64,000 bases of DNA, taken from contig CASFOP010000007.1 of NCBI GenBank assembly GCA_949296525.1, positions 1 to 64,000 on the forward strand, given 5' to 3'. How positions within the stretch are numbered: the stretch's first letter is position 1; each line of letters starts with the position of its first letter. The position numbers and the translations under genes are program-made. Below the pieces are notes generated by a model. It ran no database searches and had not been told where the DNA came from. It saw only the letters and a list, made by a program, of their open reading frames with translations. Below are positions 24,729 to 33,805 of this stretch, piece after piece. This DNA comes from an uncultured bacterium (lineage in GTDB: Bacteria; Elusimicrobiota; Elusimicrobia; Elusimicrobiales; Elusimicrobiaceae).

Positions 24729-24757
24729 CCCCGCGTCTTCCGGCGCGGGGTTTTTTT
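24729..24757 (+). terminator. Terminator after pnp
   Basis: CCCCGCG (24729-24735) and CGCGGGG (24744-24750), then seven T. Confidence 0.88.
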
Positions 24758-24897
24758 GCGTGCGAGCCCCAGGGGCGGTATGGCCGTTACCCCTCTCAGA
24801 AATTGCCTCTTTTTTTTTATCTAAATAGTTTATACTGTTTTTACCACTTGCTTTAGTTGTTTTTTTATCTTTTACCTCAATAAAAGGAGGTATTCTT

Positions 24898-26661
24898 ATG
24901 AATTATTATTGCTTCGTTTTTTTCTTTATCCTGCTTGCATGGGCGCCGTTGCTCCATGCACAAGATACGTACTGGACCCGGACGGGAGGGAACTTTGCCT
25001 CTTCTGTCGGAGTACAAAGCAGTGCTTTTACGCCTTCTTCGGAGGATGCAACATCCGCCCCGGTTCGGCAAAAACACGGGGAAGCCGCCGCTTCCTCCCG
25101 TTTTACCTATGCCTATCCTTCCCAAGTGTCCGCGAAAGCCTCCGATGCTCCGGCCGGGGGAGAGGGCACTGTTTCCTGTATGGTGTGCCGTCAGGAAATT
25201 GCTAAAAATGAAGGATACAGCATCTTGCCGCGGGAGAAATATCCGAAACATCAATGGTATGTGCATAAGAATTCCTCTTGCGCCTGCGATTATTTTAAAC
25301 AATGGCTGAAAGAAGAAAAACAGGCCGGACGCCTGGATTTTAACCGCCAGGCGGAAGAACGCCAGGCCTGTGAGGGGAAAGTGGGGGCAAAGTATCATTA
25401 CGAGGAAACATGTAGCGTTTGCGGTAAGCCCATTAACACGGCTTGCGGCCCGGTTGCCGTCTATAAAGAGGGGGGTTCCACCCATTATGGGCATAAAGAC
25501 TGTGTGGATCGCATGCGTCATGAAAAAGAGAAAAAGGCCTTGCTGACCGGCCTGGAGATAGACGAAACGGCCTGCCGCCAAACGATCTCCGAAGAAGAAC
25601 AGCTCCGCATTAGTCAGGCAAACGCGCAGAAAATGAAGCAGGAACTGCAGAAGAGCGTGGCTGCTTTGGCTGTATCCCAAAAAAAGGCCCCTGCTGTGCG
25701 TCTGGCCCCTGCCGTGCGTCCGCCCGAACAAATCCAAAAGGATTATGAAGAGTTTATGGCCAGTGAGGATAACCGCAAACAGATAAAAAATGCTTCGGCT
25801 AAATTAAGAAAAGGAAAAACCCTGAAAGGGGAAGAGCTGGCCGCCTACCGCCGGTATGAAGCGTTGCGCCGGGAAATGCAGCTGGCTCACGAACGGGCAT
25901 CCGGTTCCGCCATGGGGTTTTCTTCGTCCGGACGGGCGGTGGCCGTCAAATCCGATGCGGTGGCCCCGAAAGAGGTTTCTTCCGCTGTACGTCAGGTAAG
26001 CAATGCGCAATACCGGCAGGCTTTGGATGAGTTTATTCGGGAAAACCAGCCCGCTTTACAATCCATTGCCAAAAAGCGCAAATCCGGTGCAAAACTGAGC
26101 TCTGATGAAGAAAAATTATATGTACAGTTCCAGAAACTCCATCAGGAGATAGAGGACTCTTATCGGCAGGAGTCCGGCGCAGCTGCCAAACGGAAAACGG
26201 ACGAAATGACGGTTTATGAGCCCGCAGTGGACGGGCCCCGCTATCAAGACGGCCGTCTGTTGCCTCCGTATCGGGAAACACTGACCAGCCAATGGGCAAA
26301 GTCCGCAGATGAAGCCGGTATGGCACAAAATATGTCGCAGGATTTGAGCATATCCAGCGGGACATTGGCCTCTGTCCGACAGGAATCAAAAGGCGTAGAG
26401 AGCCAAAAATATTTACCCAAAGAACCAGAAATCCCGCAGATTTCTGTTAAACCGTCCGCCGGGACCTGTTCAGCGGATACGCTTAGGAAACTGATGGCAG
26501 AAAAGGATCAGTTTATACAAGAGCACCGCAAGACATTAGAGTGGTTCCGGGATATGCGTAAGCAGGGCATTACGCTGGAACAGGTCGGAAACAGCCGTGA
26601 GGGTAAAATATTACAGGAATACAGTGATTTGCTAGCAAGGATCAATAAGTGCTCCTCCTGA
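24898..26661 (+). CDS. Secreted Cys/His-rich protein with three helical repeats
   Basis: 587 residues; AAAAGGAGG precedes the ATG. A signal peptide (residues 1-21, ending LLHAQ) precedes two zinc-ribbon-like modules. One has CMVC and, after WYVHKNS, a CAC pair (about 92-131); the other has CSVCGKP and HKDC (about 170-205). Three repeats of about 50 residues follow, around 280-335, 375-430 and 530-580, each of the form EF....RK.I......K.G..L...E...Y..Y..L. No family is recognised. The protein at 26865 is a shorter relative. Confidence 0.75.
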   Translation: MNYYCFVFFFILLAWAPLLHAQDTYWTRTGGNFASSVGVQSSAFTPSSEDATSAPVRQKHGEAAASSRFTYAYPSQVSAKASDAPAGGEGTVSCMVCRQEIAKNEGYSILPREKYPKHQWYVHKNSSCACDYFKQWLKEEKQAGRLDFNRQAEERQACEGKVGAKYHYEETCSVCGKPINTACGPVAVYKEGGSTHYGHKDCVDRMRHEKEKKALLTGLEIDETACRQTISEEEQLRISQANAQKMKQELQKSVAALAVSQKKAPAVRLAPAVRPPEQIQKDYEEFMASEDNRKQIKNASAKLRKGKTLKGEELAAYRRYEALRREMQLAHERASGSAMGFSSSGRAVAVKSDAVAPKEVSSAVRQVSNAQYRQALDEFIRENQPALQSIAKKRKSGAKLSSDEEKLYVQFQKLHQEIEDSYRQESGAAAKRKTDEMTVYEPAVDGPRYQDGRLLPPYRETLTSQWAKSADEAGMAQNMSQDLSISSGTLASVRQESKGVESQKYLPKEPEIPQISVKPSAGTCSADTLRKLMAEKDQFIQEHRKTLEWFRDMRKQGITLEQVGNSREGKILQEYSDLLARINKCSS

Positions 26662-26697
26662 AAGAGGCGCAGCAAAAGTGCTTTCATCTGCCCTACA

Positions 26698-26723
26698 TCC
26701 CCGCTGTGTGCGGGGATTTTTTT
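26698..26723 (+). terminator. Terminator between the two secreted-protein genes
   Basis: TCCCCGC (26698-26704), TGTGT loop, GCGGGGA (26710-26716), then a T run. The downstream paralogue therefore probably has its own promoter. Confidence 0.85.
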
Positions 26724-26864
26724 AGCCGGAAAGAATGTGCCTGCTAAATTTTGTCCTTTGGCCCGCAGCGGGGCTATAAGGCCCAGGGCCGAATAGGTCT
26801 TTTGTCTCTTGTATCATAACGCATAAATCCGTAAACTGTAATTAAAAGACATAAGGAGGGAAAA

Positions 26865-27686
26865 ATGAAAAACAGCGTTTCTATTTTCTTATGCTTGTTG
26901 TGCATGATTGCTGTTTCTGCTTTTGGACAAACACCCCAAATGAGAACACAAAAAGTGAGGGATTTTATTTCCGGAGAGGAAATCTTTCTTTATGAAGCCT
27001 ATAGAATACCTGGCAAACACGGTTGGTATATTAAACAACATTCTCCACAGGCCTGCCGACTGTATAAAAGCTGGTACGATGATTATCAGGAAAAATACAA
27101 AGCCCTGCAGCAGCAGTTGTTGCAGCGTTATGTAAAGGAATCCAATAAAGTAAAGAAAAACAAACATTCCGCCCGTTTTGCTCCTAAATGTAGTGTTTGG
27201 GGGTGCAAGAAATCTCCTGTATTTTCGGAATTTGGGCTGGTGGAAGTAAGAGAAAGAGACGGCAAACGCGATTGCCGCCATTACGAATGCGCGGAGATGG
27301 AACGCTTGCGTATCAAAGATGCAGAGATACGTTATAAAATGGGCATTACGCATGATTTTTGTCAGGATGTTTTTGAAAGTATGGAGAAAGAAAAACAGGA
27401 AGAGGGACTGTCTGTTTCCATCCGCGACCGGGATACGGGGCAGGAAGTACTTGTACAGGACGAGACCGCCTCTCCCGTCCAAGCAACCCGGAAAACAAAA
27501 GAGTCTGTTGAAGATGCCCAAAAAAACCTGCAGCGTTTTTCTTATAAATATCGAAAGGAACTGCAGCAAATCCGCCGGGTTTTTGCCGAGAGCGGCCGGG
27601 AAGATGTCGCCCTGCTCTCCCCGCAGCAACAGGACATATATGCTCAGTTCCAACAGCACCGGGACGCTCTGCTGCTGGAGCAATAA
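26865..27686 (+). CDS. Secreted Cys-rich protein, short paralogue of 24898-26661
   Basis: 273 residues with an AAGGAGGG ribosome site. Signal peptide ends near AFGQ. The first module has lost its leading cysteines (DFISGEE where the larger protein has SCMVCRQE) but keeps the WYI..HS..AC end. The second module (CSVWGCKKS and CRHYEC) has shifted spacing. One helical repeat remains at the C-terminus (about 215-270). Metal binding is inferred and uncertain here. Confidence 0.7.
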   Translation: MKNSVSIFLCLLCMIAVSAFGQTPQMRTQKVRDFISGEEIFLYEAYRIPGKHGWYIKQHSPQACRLYKSWYDDYQEKYKALQQQLLQRYVKESNKVKKNKHSARFAPKCSVWGCKKSPVFSEFGLVEVRERDGKRDCRHYECAEMERLRIKDAEIRYKMGITHDFCQDVFESMEKEKQEEGLSVSIRDRDTGQEVLVQDETASPVQATRKTKESVEDAQKNLQRFSYKYRKELQQIRRVFAESGREDVALLSPQQQDIYAQFQQHRDALLLEQ

Positions 27687-27706
27687 TAAAAACAAGCCTT
27701 TATTTG

Positions 27707-27729
27707 ACCCGCCTTCGGGCGGGTTTTTT
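27707..27729 (+). terminator. Terminator with TTCG tetraloop
   Basis: ACCCGCC-TTCG-GGCGGGT followed by a T run. Confidence 0.9.
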
Positions 27730-27781
27730 ATTGTTTGCGGGCCCGGCTTTGTTTTTTCTGCGGGAAGAGCCCCAATTAATG

Positions 27782-27787
27782 TACAAT
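27782..27787 (+). promoter_or_regulatory. -10 element 7 bases before the protease ATG
   Basis: TACAAT at 27782-27787, with ATG at 27795 and no Shine-Dalgarno between. A leaderless transcript is inferred. Confidence 0.5.
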
Positions 27788-27794
27788 AACTCTT

Positions 27795-29171
27795 ATGAAC
27801 TTTCCCCGTGCCTGCGCTTTTGCCCTGTCCGCCGTCATACTGCTGGGCGGATGCACTTATCACGGCAAGATACACCGCGGTATTTACCGCCACAGCGATT
27901 ACCAGGAAAAAGTAAACGCCCGCGTTATGGTGGTGGCGGATAAATTTTATCCGCAAACCCTGACGCTGGATGGTTCCGCCCGCTATACCATCCGCCTTTC
28001 TGACGGTTTCCCCGTGGCGGTGGCTGACGCGCTGGGCACTTTGTTTACCGAAGTGGACGTCAACGAATACAAGTACCGCAAAAATTATGATTATATTGCG
28101 GAACTGGATTACAAGGCCGACCTGCTTCCGGGCCGCGCCGAAGTGCGCCTGCAAAACACCCTGACCAGCCAGGTTATTTTCCGCCCGTTTTTGTATACGG
28201 AGCTGACGCTGACCATGCGCAACCCGCAGACGGGGTATGCCGTAGCCCGTTACAATGAAAGCATTTACACGCCGCTGCCCAACGCAGACACCAATGCCTG
28301 GCTGTGGTGGACGCGCCTGCTGCGCGTGATTACCCTGGGCATTTTTACGCCGCTGGACATGCAGGCTTACGGCAGCCAAATCCGACGGATGATGGAAACG
28401 GGCATTACCGATACGCTGCATAATGAAATTATGCCACAGATGGCAGACAGCCGCCTAAACTTTACCAAAGCCCATGAAACCGAAAAAACCAATACGCGCG
28501 TAGACGGTAAATTTCTTCCGTTTATGAAGGCCACCGTGTATATCCATACGGACACGGGGCTGGGCTCGGGATTTCTCATCAGCCCCGACGGGTATATTAT
28601 TACCAACCGCCATGTGGTGGGAGACAGCCGCGACGTTTCCGTTGTCCTGTATGACCAGCGCGGTCTGATGGACAAAACAGACCCTTTCCTGCCGGCCGAC
28701 CCTAAGAACACCGTCAATAAAGTCCGTTTTGCCAAGGTGCTTAAAACCAATAAAACGCGCGATTTGGCCCTGTTAAAAATGCAGGGGGAAAACCTGCCCT
28801 ATCTGGAACTGGAAACCAATCGCTCTGCGTATGCCTCCGGCGGGGAAGTGGCGGCTGTCGGCGCTCCGGAAGGGATGGAGTGGAGCGTGAGCCGGGGGAT
28901 TGTCAGCGCCGTGCGCGATTTTAACGGCATAGATGTTATTCAAACAGATGCCGCCATTAACCACGGCAACAGCGGCGGCCCGCTGATCAGCCTGCAGACG
29001 GGGCGGGTGCTGGGCGTGAATACCTGGGGGAAAAACGCCGGTCCCAGCCTGGAAGAACTGCAAAGCGGCATACAAAACCTTAATTTTGCTATATCCGCTT
29101 ATGAAGTACAGCGTACCCTGGGCGTGCGCCAGCCCGTCAATCCCGACGATTTCCCACACCCGGCGGACTGA
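27795..29171 (+). CDS. Trypsin-like serine protease lipoprotein
   Basis: 458 residues. Lipobox LLGGC at the N-terminus. Residues about 30-235 are an unassigned mixed domain. The C-terminal protease domain has the full triad: H273 in TNRHVV, D323 in RDLALL and S393 in HGNSGGPL. This is the HtrA/trypsin-2 type, but no PDZ domain follows. It is probably a periplasmic quality-control or processing protease tethered to a membrane by lipid. The ATG follows the -10 by only 7 bases. Confidence 0.88.
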   Translation: MNFPRACAFALSAVILLGGCTYHGKIHRGIYRHSDYQEKVNARVMVVADKFYPQTLTLDGSARYTIRLSDGFPVAVADALGTLFTEVDVNEYKYRKNYDYIAELDYKADLLPGRAEVRLQNTLTSQVIFRPFLYTELTLTMRNPQTGYAVARYNESIYTPLPNADTNAWLWWTRLLRVITLGIFTPLDMQAYGSQIRRMMETGITDTLHNEIMPQMADSRLNFTKAHETEKTNTRVDGKFLPFMKATVYIHTDTGLGSGFLISPDGYIITNRHVVGDSRDVSVVLYDQRGLMDKTDPFLPADPKNTVNKVRFAKVLKTNKTRDLALLKMQGENLPYLELETNRSAYASGGEVAAVGAPEGMEWSVSRGIVSAVRDFNGIDVIQTDAAINHGNSGGPLISLQTGRVLGVNTWGKNAGPSLEELQSGIQNLNFAISAYEVQRTLGVRQPVNPDDFPHPAD

Positions 29172-29279
29172 CGCGGCAGCGTTTTGCTGCGCCAAAGGGC
29201 GCAAAATTATGTAAAATAATAAAAAGATGATTTGGGCCCTTTCCGGCCCGCAGACCATGTGCAAGAGGGCATTTTCTTT

Positions 29280-29789
29280 ATGAAAAAAACAGTTAAGAAA
29301 GCCGCACCTAAAAAAGCCTCCGCCAAAACCCAGGCAGGACAAGAATCCCCGATTTTGAAGGAAGTCAAGCAGCTGTATTCGTTTATGCAGGACAACTCCC
29401 TTGACACCATTGAATACGACCAGAACGGCCTGTATCTGCGCCTGGTCAAAGCCAAACCCGCCGCCGTGCCCGTGCCTGTGGCGGTAGGGGCGGCTGCTGT
29501 GGCAAACGGTGTTTCTTCCGCCGCTCCGGCCCCGGTGCAGGAACAGTATAAAGAAGTGATTAAAGCGCCGCTGATGGGTATTTTCTTCCGCGGCTCCACG
29601 CCGTCGGCCCCTCCGTTTGTCAAGGAAGGCGCCACCGTTAAAAAAGGCGACGTCATCTGCCTGATTGAAGCCATGAAAGTATTTAACGAAGTGCGTGCGG
29701 ATTTTAACTGCGTCGTGCACAAAGTGCTGGTGGAAAACGGCAAACCCATTAAACAAGGCGATGCGCTGTTTGCCATTGAACGGGTGTAA
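29280..29789 (+). CDS. accB: Biotin carboxyl carrier protein of acetyl-CoA carboxylase
   Basis: 169 residues from the ATG at 29280. The C-terminal biotinyl domain has IKAPLMGIFFRGSTPSAPPFV and EAMKVFNE, with the biotinylated Lys at 133. The N-terminus is a Lys/Ala-rich tail (MKKTVKKAAPKKASAKTQ) similar to that on PPDK in this window. An Ala/Pro/Val linker joins the two. It carries carboxybiotin for malonyl-CoA synthesis. No accC follows; the next gene is a small winged-helix protein. Confidence 0.94.
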   Translation: MKKTVKKAAPKKASAKTQAGQESPILKEVKQLYSFMQDNSLDTIEYDQNGLYLRLVKAKPAAVPVPVAVGAAAVANGVSSAAPAPVQEQYKEVIKAPLMGIFFRGSTPSAPPFVKEGATVKKGDVICLIEAMKVFNEVRADFNCVVHKVLVENGKPIKQGDALFAIERV

Positions 29790-29791
29790 TT

Positions 29792-30028
29792 ATGACCCCG
29801 CTACAAGAAACTTTACAAGGCGCCTGCGGGCGAATGATGGAATACCTGCAGGAAAAGCAAGAAGCCACCTCCTGGCAGCTAAAGCTGGCTTTGCATCTGT
29901 CCAGTTCCGTGCTGTATTTGGCTCTGGGGATGTTGTTGGAGCAGGGTAAAATCCGTTTGGAAGCCGATGATATTAATTACAAAGTTTCACTTCCGCAGCC
30001 AGATATTACGCCGCAACAACAGTTCTAG
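29792..30028 (+). CDS. Small winged helix-turn-helix protein (DUF2582-like)
   Basis: 78 residues, starting two bases after the accB stop. TSWQLKLALHLSSSVLYLALGMLL reads as helix-turn-helix, and KIRLEADDINYKVSL as a two-strand wing. This resembles DUF2582 winged-helix proteins of unknown role. It could regulate accB or act elsewhere. A terminator follows. Confidence 0.7.
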   Translation: MTPLQETLQGACGRMMEYLQEKQEATSWQLKLALHLSSSVLYLALGMLLEQGKIRLEADDINYKVSLPQPDITPQQQF

Positions 30029-30036
30029 TTTTCAGC

Positions 30037-30058
30037 CCCCGCTTCCGGCGGGGTTTTT
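30037..30058 (+). terminator. Terminator after accB
   Basis: CCCCGC (30037-30042), GCGGGG (30048-30053), then TTTTT. Confidence 0.85.
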
Positions 30059-30218
30059 ATTTGCCTGTGTCGCCCCCATACCCTTTCCCTTTCCGGGCGA
30101 AGAGGCCTCCTGGGGCGGCGGGTAAAGGGGGCTCCCGTCCGGGTGACCTCCGGGAAGCCGCCGGGGGATTTGTTTCCCTTTCCGAAGGAAAAAGAGCAAG
30201 CGTGCCCTGTATAAAAAT

Positions 30219-30227
30219 TGCTAAAAT
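30219..30227 (+). promoter_or_regulatory. Extended -10 for ftsK, 8 bases before ATG
   Basis: TGC-TAAAAT (hexamer 30222-30227). The ATG at 30236 has no Shine-Dalgarno. Confidence 0.5.
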
Positions 30228-30235
30228 ATCCCTGT

Positions 30236-32551
30236 ATGGCAAGATATTACTACGCGCGTAAAAAATCCAAAAAAAAGCCGCAGAAAACTTCTTCCGTCCG
30301 CTGGCTGGCCTCCGCCCTGTATATTTTCGGCTTTGCCGCGGCGGCGTGGCTGTTTGCCATTTTATGGTTCGGTTTTTCCCAGGGCTCGGTCAGTGAGGCT
30401 TCCGCGCGCGTATTGCAGCAGCTTTTTGGCCAGAGTGCGCCGCTGATCCCCCTGTTGCTGACATACTGGCTGGTGCGCAGTTTGATTAAAAAAACCGGTG
30501 CTTTCGTGTTTTTTCTGTTTGGTTCTCTGCTGACCTTGACGGCTTTTTCCTCCGTACTGACCATGCTCAAACTGATTTTTTCCGATTCGCAACTTACGGG
30601 CGGTTTAGCCGGGCAAAAAGTGTTTTACTGGTTTGAGGATTTTGTCGGCCCCGTCGGAGCCTCTTTATTCTCGTTGGCGCTTTTGCTGGTGGGGCTGCAT
30701 GTGCTTTTTGCCATACCCTGGCGCGTGGTGGTGGAAAAAACGGTGGAATTCCTGCGCGATGATTTCCAGGGCTGGATGGACGCACGCGCGGAACTGAAAG
30801 AAAAAGTCAAAGAAGGCAAAGAAGAAGTGAAAAATGCCGCGTCTGTTCCTTCTGTTTCGTCCGAAGAAGAGGAAGAAACCCAAGCGCGCCCTTCCAAACC
30901 CAAAATTTACCGCCCGCATACCCAAATACAGGCCCCCGTGGCGGGGCTGGTCAAAGAGCTGCCGCGCTCCGGCGCACAAAATGCCGCCGCTTCCGCCAAA
31001 AAAGAAGAAGAGGGGGAAGAAAAGCCCGTTGAAACAAAACCTTTTGATCCGGCCACTTTTGTGCTGCCGTCTTTGGATTTGCTGGTTGACCCCGTCAATA
31101 ACGGCGTAGTCGGGCCGACGGACGAAGAGATCGCCGACGCGACCAAACGGCTGGAAGAAACACTGAAGAATTTTGAAATCGGCGCGCATGTAACGGGCGT
31201 ATCGCCCGGCCCCGTGGTGACGCGTTATGAAATTAAGCCCGACCCGGGGGTAAAAATTGCCTCCATCGTATCCATTTCCAACGATATTGCGCTGGCTATG
31301 AAGGCCAAATCCATACGTGTGGAAGCGCCTATCCCGGGCAAAGACGCCATCGGCTTTGAGATTCCCAATGACCGGCCGCTTACGGTAACGATGAAAGAAA
31401 TTTTGCAGGACCCCGTTTATACGCAGTCCAAGGCGCGCATTCCCGTGGCGCTGGGCCGCTACGCTGACGGACGCCCCGCCGGCGCCACGCTGGAGAAATG
31501 GCCGCATATTTTGATTGCCGGTGCGACCAACAGCGGCAAATCCATTTGCCTGCACACTATTATCATGTCCGTGCTGTACCATGCCAAGCCCAATGAGGTC
31601 AAATTTTTAATGATAGACCCCAAACGCCTGGAGCTGACGCTGTATGAAGGCATACCGCATTTGTATGACCCAAAAACCTCCTGCGATGACGTCAATGTGG
31701 TGACCGACGCGCAGGGAGCCGTAAAATCCCTGCAAATGCTGGTCAAGGTCATGGAAAAACGCCTGAAAATTATGGAACTGGCCAAGGTAAAAAATATTGA
31801 AGGATACAATGCCTGGGCCGAGAAAAAAGGCGAAGAAAAAATGTTCTACATCGTGGTCATCATTGACGAAATGGCCGACCTGATGCTGCAAACCCGTGCC
31901 GCCATTGAAGATTCCGTCCAGCGTCTGGCGCAAATGGCCCGCGCCGTGGGCATACACCTGATTTTGTGCACCCAGCGTCCGTCCGTCAACGTCATTACAG
32001 GCGTCATTAAGGCCAACCTGCCTTCGCGCATTGCCCTGCAGGTGGCCAGCAAAACCGATTCACGCGTGATTTTGGACGGTGCAGGGGCAGAATTGCTGCT
32101 CGGGCGCGGGGATATGCTTTATCAGGGTACATCCGATCAAAAACCGCACCGCATTCAGGGTGCATATGTCAGCGAAAGCGAAATTACCGCAGTGGCCGAT
32201 TTCCTGCGCAGCCAGGGCGCGCCGGACTATCCGGTGCAGATTTTGGCCGACCACAGCATGCAGCGGCCGCAGGACGGGCTGGGCACTTCGCCGGAGGAAC
32301 TCTTGCAGGCCTTAAAGCTGGTTACCGAACGGCGCCGCGTATCGCAGGATTTGTTAAAGGCCCATTTCGGCTCTTCCGCCCGTGCGACCAATATTTTAAG
32401 CGTTTTGGAAATGAAAGGTTTTATTACCAAGCCCGAAGGATCCAACCGCTGGGAAATACATTACGATTTGATTGAAGAACAAATTCAGGCTCTGGAAAAC
32501 AGAGATACCGACAAATACCAGGAACCCGAATATGAAACGGTTTATAAATAA
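30236..32551 (+). CDS. ftsK: DNA translocase FtsK
   Basis: 771 residues from the ATG at 30236; a TTG further upstream is possible but unsupported. Four N-terminal membrane helices (about 25-170), an acidic/Lys linker, then the motor: the alpha/beta part has Walker A GATNSGKS and Walker B-like FYIVVIIDEMADL. The C-terminal gamma winged helix (VSQDLLKAHFGSSARATNIL and MEMKGF-like LEMKGFITKP) reads KOPS-type DNA signals. It pumps chromosome ends at the septum and coordinates dimer resolution. It overlaps lolA by 20 bases. Confidence 0.96.
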   Translation: MARYYYARKKSKKKPQKTSSVRWLASALYIFGFAAAAWLFAILWFGFSQGSVSEASARVLQQLFGQSAPLIPLLLTYWLVRSLIKKTGAFVFFLFGSLLTLTAFSSVLTMLKLIFSDSQLTGGLAGQKVFYWFEDFVGPVGASLFSLALLLVGLHVLFAIPWRVVVEKTVEFLRDDFQGWMDARAELKEKVKEGKEEVKNAASVPSVSSEEEEETQARPSKPKIYRPHTQIQAPVAGLVKELPRSGAQNAAASAKKEEEGEEKPVETKPFDPATFVLPSLDLLVDPVNNGVVGPTDEEIADATKRLEETLKNFEIGAHVTGVSPGPVVTRYEIKPDPGVKIASIVSISNDIALAMKAKSIRVEAPIPGKDAIGFEIPNDRPLTVTMKEILQDPVYTQSKARIPVALGRYADGRPAGATLEKWPHILIAGATNSGKSICLHTIIMSVLYHAKPNEVKFLMIDPKRLELTLYEGIPHLYDPKTSCDDVNVVTDAQGAVKSLQMLVKVMEKRLKIMELAKVKNIEGYNAWAEKKGEEKMFYIVVIIDEMADLMLQTRAAIEDSVQRLAQMARAVGIHLILCTQRPSVNVITGVIKANLPSRIALQVASKTDSRVILDGAGAELLLGRGDMLYQGTSDQKPHRIQGAYVSESEITAVADFLRSQGAPDYPVQILADHSMQRPQDGLGTSPEELLQALKLVTERRRVSQDLLKAHFGSSARATNILSVLEMKGFITKPEGSNRWEIHYDLIEEQIQALENRDTDKYQEPEYETVYK

Positions 32552-33185
32552 ATATATCCTTTTTGCCCTGCCGCTGCTAGCCGCCGGCGCGCTGCAGGCC
32601 GCCGAAACGGAGACCTCCAAGGCCCCCGTGCAAGAAAAAGACTATGTCGTGTGTTTTACCGAATGGGACAAAAATATGCATACCCTGCAGACGGACTTTG
32701 TGCAAACTACGGAGTATGACGGCATACTTATCAGCCGCTCCGAAGGATGCATTACATACGACCAGAACGGGCCGAAACTGCGCCTGGACAATGTGGAAAA
32801 GGGCAAAGTAACCCAGACCGCCCTGACGGATAAAAAGAACATTTGGATTGTGGACGAAAAAGGTTTGCCCGTTACAGAAGTAAAGTGGAAAGACTGGCTG
32901 GCCGGCCAACCTAACCAGGCTTTGTTTGATTTCGGCAATTATACGGCCCTGATTGCACGGCATAATGCCTCTGTGTTGGAGAAAAAGGACGGACAGGTAA
33001 TATTGCGTCTGGAACCCAAGGACCCGGGCCAAAGCTATACGCTCTATGTGGCCGTGGCGGAAAGCAACTGTTTTCCGACATATATCGCCATAGAGTCTGA
33101 TTTAATGAAAACGACTGCCGAACTAAAGAATAAAAAACTTAACGCCGCCCTGAAAGACGACGTGTTCAAGGGGATGAAAAAATGA
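32532..33185 (+). CDS. lolA: LolA-like outer-membrane lipoprotein carrier
   Basis: 217 residues from the ATG at 32532. Signal peptide MKRFINKYILFALPLLAAGALQA. The mature region shows the LolA pattern: MHTLQTDFVQTT near the start, RSEGCITYDQNGPKLRLD and IWIVDEKG strands. Divergent but right in context, since ftsK-lolA adjacency is common. LolA ferries lipoproteins across the periplasm, fitting the many lipoproteins here. Two unusual Cys are present. Confidence 0.82.
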   Translation: MKRFINKYILFALPLLAAGALQAAETETSKAPVQEKDYVVCFTEWDKNMHTLQTDFVQTTEYDGILISRSEGCITYDQNGPKLRLDNVEKGKVTQTALTDKKNIWIVDEKGLPVTEVKWKDWLAGQPNQALFDFGNYTALIARHNASVLEKKDGQVILRLEPKDPGQSYTLYVAVAESNCFPTYIAIESDLMKTTAELKNKKLNAALKDDVFKGMKK

Positions 33186-33805
33186 TGACGCTTGCCAATA
33201 AAATCACGCTCACGCGCGCCGCGCTGTCTATCGTGATGTTTCTGCTTATTTTAGTGCCTTGCACCGGAGCGCGCATAGCGGCTACGCTGATTTTTATTTT
33301 GGCCGCCAGTACGGACTGGGTGGACGGTAAAATCGCCCGTACAACCAACACGGTCACGCCTTTCGGGGCGATTGTGGATCCGTTTGTGGACAAGATTTTG
33401 GTGGCGGCTGCTTTCTTTGCTTTTGTGGGCATTAAAGAGCTGGACGTGCCCATTTGGGCGGTATTTTTTATCCTGCTGCGTGAGTTGATGATTTCCACCC
33501 TGCGCGTTATTGCCGCGCTGGAAGGCAAAGTTATGGCGGCCGAACGCTGGGGAAAATTTAAAACTGTTATTCAGATGGTGGCCGTGGGGACGATTTTCTT
33601 TGTGCTGGATGTATATCATCTGTCCCATATTTTGACGGGCACGGCGCAGACCGTATGCTGCGTTATTTTCCTGACACTGCGCAAAATCCCATATGCCATT
33701 ACGGCCATTGCCGCCGTGATTACCTGGGTCAGTGCCATATCCTATTTGAAAAATAATTGGGAGCTGTTAAGAAAATCCTGGAGTCTGCCCACATGCAAAA
33801 AATAA
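33182..33805 (+). CDS. pgsA: CDP-diacylglycerol-glycerol-3-phosphate phosphatidyltransferase
   Basis: 207 residues; overlaps lolA by 4 bases. The CDP-alcohol phosphotransferase motif is intact as DGKIAR, then 8 residues, G, 3, D, 3, D (residues about 48-70). Five or six membrane helices. It makes phosphatidylglycerophosphate, the substrate of the next gene's product. Confidence 0.92.
   Translation: MMTLANKITLTRAALSIVMFLLILVPCTGARIAATLIFILAASTDWVDGKIARTTNTVTPFGAIVDPFVDKILVAAAFFAFVGIKELDVPIWAVFFILLRELMISTLRVIAALEGKVMAAERWGKFKTVIQMVAVGTIFFVLDVYHLSHILTGTAQTVCCVIFLTLRKIPYAITAIAAVITWVSAISYLKNNWELLRKSWSLPTCKK

Noticed and set aside
26889-28421. 510-codon minus-strand ORF spanning two plus-strand genes
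   Set aside because: It crosses two independent genes with signal peptides and a terminator; no ribosome site or domain is seen.
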